From positions 1,798,001 through 1,862,000 of the forward strand of contig OZ248539.1 in assembly GCA_965234685.1 (NCBI GenBank): a stretch of DNA of 64,000 nt, given 5' to 3'. Below the pieces are notes generated by a model that was not told where the DNA came from, made no database searches, and worked only from the letters and a program-made list of their open reading frames with translations. A program made the translations under genes and the position numbers. Origin of the DNA: Fimbriimonas planktonicus (GTDB lineage Bacteria > Armatimonadota > Fimbriimonadia > Fimbriimonadales > Fimbriimonadaceae). Shown here in pieces: positions 8,092 through 15,352 of this stretch (its first letter is position 1; the number at the start of each line of letters is the position of its first letter).

Positions 8092-9327
8092 ATGAAGAAC
8101 TGGGCCGGAAACCAAACCTACAGCACCGATGTGGTCGCTGCTCCCAATTCGGTCGGGGCCCTGCAGCAGGTGATCCGAGACGCGAGCAAAGTGAAGGCGC
8201 ACGGTAGCCGACACTCGTTCAACACCATTGCGGATACGACGGGAACCATCGTCTCGCTGGAGAACTTTCAGCAGATTTCTGAGCCCAATCCCGAGACGCG
8301 AACCGTCACGATCGGAGGCGGGGTTCGCTATGGCGAGTTGGCTGTCCGTCTCCAAGAAGCAGGCTGGGCCCTGCACAACTTGGCATCCCTCCCGCACATT
8401 TCGGTTGCTGGGGCCATCGGCACCGCGACGCATGGTTCCGGATATCGAAATGGCAACCTCAGCACCGCCGTCGTCGGGCTCAAGTTCGTCGACGGTCGCG
8501 GCGAGGTGCACACGTTCGATGAAAGCGATCCCGAGGCCCTCGACTCCCGAATCGTTCACTTAGGCGCGCTCGGCATTATTTACGAGCTCACGCTGCGAAT
8601 CCAACCAAGCTTTGAGATTCGGCAAACCGTTTTCGAAAATCTGCCTTTCCAAACTGGCCTCGAACACCTCGCCTTCATCGCGCAATTGGGCTATTCGGTA
8701 AGCCTGTTTACGCGTTGGTCGGAGCCCGTTTTCGAGCAGATTTGGCTAAAAAGCGAAAGCGAGCTACCCGTCCCAACCGAGATTCTCGGAACTCTTCCTG
8801 CGACAAGAAAGCTACATCCACTTGCCGAACTACCGTCCGAAAACTGCACCGATCAGCTCGGCGAACCCGGCCCTTGGCATCAGCGATTGGCACATTTCAA
8901 GATGGAGTTCACGCCGAGTGCAGGAGAGGAATTGCAGTCGGAGTACTTTGTTTCGCTGGAGGATGCTCCATCAGCTCTGGCAACCCTTTCCGTTCTCGCG
9001 CCAGAACTGGCCCGATTGGTGTTTGTCACCGAGGTCCGGTTCATCGCCGCCGATAGCCTGCCGATGAGCCCCGCGTACCAACGCGACGTCGTCGGAATTC
9101 ACTTCACTTGGAAGCCACTCTGGGCGGAAGTCGAGCCAATGCTGTCGGTGATCGAGACCCTGCTTGACCCGTTCAACCCTTGTCCGCACTTTGGAAAGCT
9201 GTTCACCTTGCCAACAGAGCGGCTGAAAGAGGTCTATCCTCGACTCCCCGAATTTGCAGGTCTCGCTGACGAGCACGATCCACACGGCAAGTTCCGCAAC
9301 GACTTCCTAAAGAACATTCTCGGATAA
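8092..9327 (+). CDS. Alditol oxidase (AldO-like, covalent FAD)
   Basis: A 411-residue FAD-dependent oxidase of the VAO/PCMH fold, closest by recalled pattern to Streptomyces alditol oxidase: it starts NWAGN.TYS, has HGSRHSFN with His41 at the place where AldO binds FAD covalently, ASLPHISVAGAIGTATHGSG for the FAD pocket, and ends in HFGKLFTLP ... DPHGKFRNDFL, which is the AldO C-terminal signature. Such enzymes oxidise the terminal CH2OH of xylitol or sorbitol and make hydrogen peroxide. Cytoplasmic, no signal. Single gene with its own promoter and a strong terminator. Confidence 0.85.
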   Translation: MKNWAGNQTYSTDVVAAPNSVGALQQVIRDASKVKAHGSRHSFNTIADTTGTIVSLENFQQISEPNPETRTVTIGGGVRYGELAVRLQEAGWALHNLASLPHISVAGAIGTATHGSGYRNGNLSTAVVGLKFVDGRGEVHTFDESDPEALDSRIVHLGALGIIYELTLRIQPSFEIRQTVFENLPFQTGLEHLAFIAQLGYSVSLFTRWSEPVFEQIWLKSESELPVPTEILGTLPATRKLHPLAELPSENCTDQLGEPGPWHQRLAHFKMEFTPSAGEELQSEYFVSLEDAPSALATLSVLAPELARLVFVTEVRFIAADSLPMSPAYQRDVVGIHFTWKPLWAEVEPMLSVIETLLDPFNPCPHFGKLFTLPTERLKEVYPRLPEFAGLADEHDPHGKFRNDFLKNILG

Positions 9328-9328
9328 C

Positions 9329-9367
9329 AAAAAGCGTCCAGCCTGAAGCTCAGGCTGGACGCTTTTT
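9329..9367. terminator. Bidirectional rho-independent terminator
   Basis: An 18-bp perfect stem (9329-9346 with 9350-9367) that includes A5 and T5 ends, three-base loop. Placed between the convergent alditol oxidase and AIM24 genes. Confidence 0.9.
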
Positions 9368-9384
9368 GCTGGTTGTGCCGGCTC

Positions 9385-10131
9385 TTAAGCCGAAGGAGGA
9401 GCCGGTGCGAGTTCTTCGAACGGCTGGATCACCACGAAGCCTTCGCCCTGGAACTTCATCTGGAAGGTTTCGCCGCCGCCTCGTCCGAAGATTGCCTTCA
9501 TGTTGACGTCCGAGTGCATCTCGGGCGTCAGATTCCCGCTCCAAGCCACCGTTGCGTTCGGGTCGGTGAAGACAGGATCGCCTGGTCGAACGCGGAGGGT
9601 TAATGGCTTGCCATGGGTAACGATGGCAACCATTCCGCTACCGCTCAGGGCGGCCGAGAATAATCCGCCCGCCATCATTCCTGCAACGCGCTTGTGCATC
9701 GTGATGTTGTAAGTCACGGTGTCTTCGAACGCGAGAAGGTCGTTTCCGCTGACGTTGATCGTGTCTCCGCTCAACCGAAGAATGGTGATTTCCTTACCGG
9801 CGTCTGCCAGATAAACCAAGCCGTCTCCTTCGATCTTGGCGAGCGGGGACATTTCACCGCTGACCATTCGCATGAACGCCTTTCCAAGGCCGCCTTCCAT
9901 CATGCCTTCGCGCACAAACTTGACGTTTCCGCGATAGGCAACCATCGCGCCCAGCTTGCTCCAAATTCGGCCGCGAACTCGGGCCTCAAGCATCTTCGAA
10001 CTTTCGAGTTCGAAAACATCGCCTGGGTTGTCCCGCTCTGCAGTCGCTGCTAAGAACTCGGCAATGCTGTGCGTCGCTACTTGATTCGAATTCGAAGGCC
10101 CATTGATGGGTGGTGGAGGAGGCACGTTCAT
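9385..10131 (-). CDS. AIM24 family protein
   Basis: A 248-residue AIM24/TIGR00266-type protein: 'VFELESSKMLEARV', 'GAMVAYRGNVKFVREG', 'GLVYLADAGKEITILRL', 'VSGNDLLAFEDTVTYNI' and 'GMVAIVTHGKPLTLRV'. It begins with a proline run (VPPPPP). Family members form large beta-sheet trimers; the cellular role in bacteria is unclear. The start at 10131 is chosen because the upstream part of the open frame is antisense to rhaS. It lies 58 bp after rhaS and may be read through from the transporter operon. Confidence 0.85.
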   Translation of the reverse strand: MNVPPPPPINGPSNSNQVATHSIAEFLAATAERDNPGDVFELESSKMLEARVRGRIWSKLGAMVAYRGNVKFVREGMMEGGLGKAFMRMVSGEMSPLAKIEGDGLVYLADAGKEITILRLSGDTINVSGNDLLAFEDTVTYNITMHKRVAGMMAGGLFSAALSGSGMVAIVTHGKPLTLRVRPGDPVFTDPNATVAWSGNLTPEMHSDVNMKAIFGRGGGETFQMKFQGEGFVVIQPFEELAPAPPSA

Positions 10132-10189
10132 AAACCGCTTTTTACCCAAGAACTCATATTCGTTCGCCGCTAGGCTTAGGACCGAAACA

Positions 10190-11227
10190 TCAGAAGTCGA
10201 ACTGGTCGATGTTCTCTTTGTTGAAGGTGATCGTGCCGCCGAGCATGACGTTGTCACCGACGACTTTCTTCTCACCCAAGCGTCCTGCGGACAGGGTCGT
10301 GGAACCCGCTTTGAGCTTTCCGTCCACCAGTTCGCGCGCAGCAAAAACGGTCAGGTAGCCGAGGTCCTTCGTGTTCCAAAGAATCACCGATTTGACCACG
10401 TCTTCCTTAACGTAGGTCTTCATATCGTTGGGAGTCGAGAGTCCGGTGACGAGCACCTTGCCCGCTTTGCCGGCCTGCTTCACTGCCTCCGCGGCGCCAG
10501 GGAAGGCGACGGAGCTGATCGCAAAAACACCCTTGAGGTTCGGATAGACCTTCATGAGGTCTTGGGTAACCGAGAACGCGAGCTTCTGGTCTTCGTTAGA
10601 CGGCTTCGTCGCGATGAGCTTCAGGCCCGGATACTTCTCTAGCCGGACCTTCATAAACTTGATCCATTCGTTTTGGTTTGCCGCCGTCAGCGAAGCGGTG
10701 ACGATTGCGACTTCTCCGGTCGCGGAGTCGCCGCCAAGGTCCTTCGCCATCGCATCCACCAAGGAGTTTCCGATCTCCTCTGGAGTCGCTTGGTTCACAA
10801 GGAACTCTCGGTTCGCCGCATCCGCGTCGGCGTCCCAGGTCAGAACCTTAATTCCGGCATCGCGAGCGCGCTTCATCGCGGGGCCGAGAACGGCTGGGTC
10901 ATTCGGGGAAACGGCGATCACGTCGACCCCCTGCGCCGTCCACTGGTCAATCAGCTTCACCGCGTCGGCCGCATCCCCGCTGGTTGGGCCATCGTAAATC
11001 AGCTCGACGTTCCCAAGCTCCTTGGCCGCTTCCATTGCGCCTTCGGAGCAGCTCGTGAAGTACGGCACGCCCTTTTTCTTCGGCAGCATCGCCACCGTAA
11101 TCTGCTTGCTTTCGGACGCCGCACTGCTGCCCGGCTTATCGGTCGGCGATTCCGACTTAGCGGCATCTCCGCCAGAGCAGCCAACAAGGACAATAGCGAG
11201 GGCACAGAGGGCGAAAAGGTTTTTCAT
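10190..11227 (-). CDS. rhaS: Rhamnose ABC transporter substrate-binding lipoprotein (RhaS-like)
   Basis: A 345-residue periplasmic binding protein with a lipoprotein signal (IVLVGCSGG, Cys at about 17). The mature protein follows the RhaS pattern closely: 'VAMLPKKKGVPYF', 'VSPNDPAVLGPAMKRA', 'FLVNQATPEEIG', 'TANQNEWIKFMK', 'YPNLKGVFAI', 'VTGLSTPNDMKTYVK', 'ILWNTKDLGYL' and 'FNKENIDQFDF'. It should deliver L-rhamnose or a related sugar to the permeases encoded just upstream. Its ATG overlaps the stop of the permease gene by four bases. It is the last transporter gene, whereas in RhaSTPQ operons the binding protein usually comes first. Confidence 0.87.
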   Translation of the reverse strand: MKNLFALCALAIVLVGCSGGDAAKSESPTDKPGSSAASESKQITVAMLPKKKGVPYFTSCSEGAMEAAKELGNVELIYDGPTSGDAADAVKLIDQWTAQGVDVIAVSPNDPAVLGPAMKRARDAGIKVLTWDADADAANREFLVNQATPEEIGNSLVDAMAKDLGGDSATGEVAIVTASLTAANQNEWIKFMKVRLEKYPGLKLIATKPSNEDQKLAFSVTQDLMKVYPNLKGVFAISSVAFPGAAEAVKQAGKAGKVLVTGLSTPNDMKTYVKEDVVKSVILWNTKDLGYLTVFAARELVDGKLKAGSTTLSAGRLGEKKVVGDNVMLGGTITFNKENIDQFDF

Positions 11228-12183
11228 GGTTTTGCAGATGCGGGGTTGACGGGTTGCGGCTTTCGGTTCTTTCGAATCTCCGCGATGTTTTCGAGGAGAA
11301 CGGTGAGAATCAGCAAGCTGCCGATAACGACTAGATTAAGCTCATTTTGCTTCCAATGCCAACTGACAAACTCGCGCGTTTCGTGAATCAGTATCAGGCC
11401 AAGGACCAAACCGGTCACGCGGCCCTTTCCGCCGTGAATGCTGGCTCCGCCGAGGACAACTGCCGTAATCGCATCGAGCTCTAATCCGGACGCCATGTCG
11501 GCCTTCGCGGTGTTGTTTCGCGCGACCAGCAAAATGGCCGCGATGCCGCAAATGAGCCCGGAGAATCCGTAAAGCCAAAGTTTCACTCGATCGACTGGAA
11601 TCCGAGAGAACCGGGAAACGTTCTCTTCGGTGCCGATGGCCAGCACCCAGCGCCCGAAGTAGGTTCGGGTCATCACTAAGTGCGTGCCGAGGGCTGCGAG
11701 GACAAAGATGACGACGGGCGTCGGTCCCTGCAAGGCACTCAGTAGCGAGTCCGGGTAGCCGGAGATCGCGCGGGCAGTGCTGATTCCTTCCGCCATCCCG
11801 CGATATGCCGCCAACGTCGCGAGGGTGACCAGCAACGGGTGAACCTTCATCTTGGTGACGAACCATCCATTCAGGCCGCCTAGTAGTGTTCCTATCACCA
11901 CGGTCAGGGCAACCGCCACGACTGGCGGAACGTTTCGCTCGAACATCAAACCGAAGCTCACCGCCGAGAGCGCAACCATCGAGCCGACCGAAAGGTCAAT
12001 CCCGGCCGTGATCACGATCAACAGCATCGGGATCGCGACCAGCGCAAGCTCCCAAAGGTGCGTCGCCAGAAGCGTTTGCGCTCGTACGGTCACAAACTTA
12101 GGCTCCAGAACACTGGCCGCCCCCATCAGGCACACCAGCAGGATGATTAGCGTCAGCTCCCTTGACCAGCGAAAAGTTCTCAT
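11224..12183 (-). CDS. Rhamnose/sugar ABC transporter permease (RbsC/RhaQ-like)
   Basis: A 319-residue inner-membrane permease of the CUT2/RbsC type with about eight to ten hydrophobic segments and the family loops 'VIVIT.GIDLSVGS' (here IVITAGIDLSVGSM) and 'AITAVVLGGASIHGGKGRV'. The start at 12183 overlaps the stop of the fused ATPase-permease gene by four bases (ATGA), and its own stop overlaps the rhaS start in the same way, so the three are translationally coupled. It pairs with the permease half of the fusion to form the channel. Confidence 0.88.
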   Translation of the reverse strand: MRTFRWSRELTLIILLVCLMGAASVLEPKFVTVRAQTLLATHLWELALVAIPMLLIVITAGIDLSVGSMVALSAVSFGLMFERNVPPVVAVALTVVIGTLLGGLNGWFVTKMKVHPLLVTLATLAAYRGMAEGISTARAISGYPDSLLSALQGPTPVVIFVLAALGTHLVMTRTYFGRWVLAIGTEENVSRFSRIPVDRVKLWLYGFSGLICGIAAILLVARNNTAKADMASGLELDAITAVVLGGASIHGGKGRVTGLVLGLILIHETREFVSWHWKQNELNLVVIGSLLILTVLLENIAEIRKNRKPQPVNPASAKP

Positions 12184-14597
12184 CGTGCCGGCCTCCTTCG
12201 CCAAATCTGATCACCGAGAATCGCGACAAGGATGAATCCACCCTGAATCGCTCGCTCCCAGTAAGTCGCGGAATCTCCGAGTTTGAGGAAGATCAGCACC
12301 GTTGAGACGATGCCAAGCGTGATTGCGCCGAGGACGGTGCCGAGGACCGTCCCGCGTCCACCCTGAATCGAGGTTCCGCCAACAATCACCGAGGCGATTG
12401 CCACCAGTTCAAACCCTGAGCCGAAGCCCGACTCGATCACTTGAAGCTGGGTTGCGCTGAACAGCGCCGCAATCCCTGCCGCGAGCCCGGTCAGCATGAA
12501 CACGCACAGCTTGATCCGATGTTCCGGGACGCCACGCAGCTTCGCGGCGCTCGGGTTGCTGCCGAGCGCAAATACCTGAACGCCGAACCGCGTTCCTTTC
12601 GCGAGCCACCAAGTAACTAAGGCGAACGCTATCGCCATGAGCACGCTCAAGGGCAGACCGAGCCAGTTGCCGGTTCCAAAGGAGCGCAGTCCATCTGGCA
12701 GTTTTTCGATCCACTTTCCGCCCATCGTGCGTTCGGTGACGCCGCGCAGAATGGTCAGCATCCCGAGGGTGACGATGATCGATGGCACCCGACCAAAGGT
12801 GACGAGGAGCCCGTTGATCAGTCCGCCAAGTACTCCCACGCCAAGGCAAATTCCTACCCCAACCGGCACCGGTAGCCCCATTCGATCGGTTGAGCAAGCA
12901 ACGCCGAGACAGGCGGCGCAGAGTCCCATGAGCGAACCGACCGAGATGTCGATTTCTCGGGCCAGGATCACCAAGGTCATGGCGCAACCGACAATGAGAG
13001 CCGGCGCGACTTTGACGAGCATGTCGAGAATGTTGCCTGCCGCTAAGAATTGCGGATTCAGCCCGGCAGCGAGCGCAAGCGTGGCGATCAGCAATCCGCC
13101 CACGCCAACTTCCGGCCGCAAACTCTTCTTTGGCCCGCTCGTTGGTGCCGCAACTTCTGAAAGTGTCTCCGATGGCAGGGCCAACGCGAGCACCTTTTCC
13201 TGCGTCGCTTCCTGGCGGCTGAGCTCGCCAGAAATCTGGCCCTCACGCATCACAAAGATTCGGTCCCCGAGGCCAAGTACTTCCTTGAGTTCGCTCGAGA
13301 TCACGAGCACCGCTACGCCAGAAGCCGCGATCTCGGCGACCAACTCGTGAATCTGCGCCTTTGCCCCAACGTCGACCCCTCGTGTGGGCTCATCTAGAAT
13401 CAGCACATTGGGCTTAGTGGCCAGCCATTTGCCGAGCAGGACCTTCTGCTGGTTGCCTCCAGACAGCGATTGCGCCGGGACTTCGTCGGACGGTGCTTTG
13501 ATCGCCAACCGCTCCATGAAGCCGCGCGACGTTTCGGCCTCTCGGGCACGAGGAATCAGGCCAGTTCCCGCCGGAGCCATGGCCATGTTGTCCCGAAGTG
13601 AGAAGGGCAGATGCAGCCCCTCGTGCTGCCGGTCTTCGGGCAAGAGCGCGATTTTGTCGCCGTCGATCCAGACCTGCCCAGACTCGAACGGGTCGATGCC
13701 AAAGATCGCTCGGGCTACTTCCGATCGGCCCGCGCCGACCAGTCCGGCGAGAGCAACAACTTCCCCTCCCCGAACTTCAAAGTTAATGTTCGAAAACTTG
13801 CCCGGCGAGGAGAGTGCGGTAACGCGAAGTCGAACGGGACCAGGTTCCGTAGCGCGAATCTCGGGCGATGCAACTTCTCGGCCCACCATTGCCTGCACCA
13901 AATCTGCGGGCGTGACTTCAGCGATCGGGCGCGTTACAACATGGCGGCCATCTCGGAGCACGGTCACGCGATCGGCAAGCGCGAAGATCTCGTCCATCCG
14001 GTGGCTGACGTACATCACCGCGACTCCCTTATCTCGAATTGCCCGAATACTGCGGAACAAGGCATCGGTCTCGCGGCTGGAAAGCGACGCGGTTGGCTCG
14101 TCAAGAATCAGAAGTCGGCAATCCGTCGCCAAAGCCCGCGCGACCATCACCATTTGCCGCTGGGCCAGACTCCTTTGCTCCAAAGGCAGGTCCAGGTCAA
14201 ACGTTTCGCCGAGTTCCTGAAGGGCGGCTTGAGTTCGCGCTTTCATCTCGGCACGGTCGATGAGCAGACCGCCGAATTTGGTCGGCTCGCGCATCAGTTG
14301 ATGGTTCTCGACCGCCGACATCGACAGGAACACCGCCGACTCCTGATGGACCATCGAGATTCCCGCCGCTTCAGCACTCGTGACGGAGCCAAAAGAAACG
14401 GCCCTGCCATCGAGCTTCACCGTGCCCGAGGTTGGCTCGACCATGCCGGCAAGGATTTTGTTGAGGGTCGATTTGCCCGCCCCGTTCTCACCGCAAATGG
14501 CATGAACCTCCCCGGCGGCGATATCAAGATCGACGCCATCCAAAGCGAGTACGCCGCCGTACCGTTTGGTTAGGCCGCGGATTTCAATCGTTGCCAT
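12180..14597 (-). CDS. Fused sugar ABC transporter: two ATPase cassettes plus permease
   Basis: An 805-residue protein. Residues about 1-235 are a first ATPase cassette (Walker A GENGAGKSTLNK, Walker B LLILDEPTASL, an atypical signature RSLAQRQMVM). Residues about 250-475 are a second cassette (degenerate Walker A LVGAGRSEVA, signature LSGGNQQKVLLGKWL, Walker B LILDEPTRGVD). Residues about 500-800 are a complete CUT2 permease (LAREIDISVGSLMG, VIVGGTSIQGGRGTV). In known rhamnose and ribose importers these are separate proteins (RhaT and RhaP). The second cassette seems to lack about 15 residues between 'WIDGDKIA' and 'LLPEDRQ', where a 'SP..A...G' helix normally lies. The open frame is continuous, with no sign of a sequencing join. 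Confidence 0.88.
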   Translation of the reverse strand: MATIEIRGLTKRYGGVLALDGVDLDIAAGEVHAICGENGAGKSTLNKILAGMVEPTSGTVKLDGRAVSFGSVTSAEAAGISMVHQESAVFLSMSAVENHQLMREPTKFGGLLIDRAEMKARTQAALQELGETFDLDLPLEQRSLAQRQMVMVARALATDCRLLILDEPTASLSSRETDALFRSIRAIRDKGVAVMYVSHRMDEIFALADRVTVLRDGRHVVTRPIAEVTPADLVQAMVGREVASPEIRATEPGPVRLRVTALSSPGKFSNINFEVRGGEVVALAGLVGAGRSEVARAIFGIDPFESGQVWIDGDKIALLPEDRQHEGLHLPFSLRDNMAMAPAGTGLIPRAREAETSRGFMERLAIKAPSDEVPAQSLSGGNQQKVLLGKWLATKPNVLILDEPTRGVDVGAKAQIHELVAEIAASGVAVLVISSELKEVLGLGDRIFVMREGQISGELSRQEATQEKVLALALPSETLSEVAAPTSGPKKSLRPEVGVGGLLIATLALAAGLNPQFLAAGNILDMLVKVAPALIVGCAMTLVILAREIDISVGSLMGLCAACLGVACSTDRMGLPVPVGVGICLGVGVLGGLINGLLVTFGRVPSIIVTLGMLTILRGVTERTMGGKWIEKLPDGLRSFGTGNWLGLPLSVLMAIAFALVTWWLAKGTRFGVQVFALGSNPSAAKLRGVPEHRIKLCVFMLTGLAAGIAALFSATQLQVIESGFGSGFELVAIASVIVGGTSIQGGRGTVLGTVLGAITLGIVSTVLIFLKLGDSATYWERAIQGGFILVAILGDQIWRRRPAR

Positions 14598-14615
14598 GCG
14601 TGTGAGCCCGGACGA

Positions 14616-15287
14616 TCACCAAGGGAGAAACGGCCCAACGACCTTCTTCCAAATTTTGTACCCATCGGCATTCATGTGCAGTCGGTCGGAAACGAAGATC
14701 TCCGGCCGAGGTCCGCCCGATTCGTTTAGCATTGCGGGAAAAACATCTATAAATACTAAGTTCTCGCCATCAATGGTTTGCTTCCGAATGAGGTCATTTG
14801 CCTTTCGGAACTCCGGCCACTTTGCCTCCCGAACAGGCGATGGCGACAACGAAATGAAGGCGATACGCACGTTCGGAAGTTCTGCCCGAACCGTAGAAAC
14901 GAACTTGCCAAAATCTGCGGCGACCGTCTCCGCGGTCTTGCCGCTCGCGATGTCGTTCGTGCCAGCAAACAGCACGATCATTTTCGGCTTGTACGGCGTG
15001 ATGATCCGCTTGGCGAACTTGATCGAGTCGCTGAGCTGTGAACCGCCAAACCCGCGTCCGATAACATTCTTTCCGGGAAAGTCCTGCTTGAGGGTCTTCC
15101 AAAGTTTGATGCTGGAACTGCCGACGAACACGATGCCGTCTTTCTGGGGCGGATTCACCTTGTCAGCCGCTTCATATGCGACGATCTCAGGTTCAAATGG
15201 AGACTCCTGCGGCCCTCCGGCGATCGAAAGGCTACCAAGCCCAAGGCCGCACGCCAACACCCAACTCACGCACCGTCGCGTATTCAT
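14616..15287 (-). CDS. Secreted SGNH/GDSL hydrolase
   Basis: A 223-residue esterase with signal peptide (SWVLACGLGLGSLSIAGG). All four SGNH blocks are present: GIVFVGSSSIKLW (nucleophile Ser), IGRGFGGSQLSD (Gly), VLFAGTNDIASG (Asn) and VSDRLHMNADGY (Asp-His). Such enzymes remove acetyl or other acyl groups from sugars. It ends 19 bp before the fused transporter gene on the same strand and is divergent from the GH78 gene, so a role in deacylating rhamnose-containing glycans is a reasonable inference. ATG at 15287 preferred over GTG at 15290. Confidence 0.88.
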   Translation of the reverse strand: MNTRRCVSWVLACGLGLGSLSIAGGPQESPFEPEIVAYEAADKVNPPQKDGIVFVGSSSIKLWKTLKQDFPGKNVIGRGFGGSQLSDSIKFAKRIITPYKPKMIVLFAGTNDIASGKTAETVAADFGKFVSTVRAELPNVRIAFISLSPSPVREAKWPEFRKANDLIRKQTIDGENLVFIDVFPAMLNESGGPRPEIFVSDRLHMNADGYKIWKKVVGPFLPW

Positions 15288-15352
15288 CACACGTTCTTAC
15301 CCAACTACCGCTTCCCTTATCTGAGGTGCGCTAGTACAATCGCGTCACGCAC

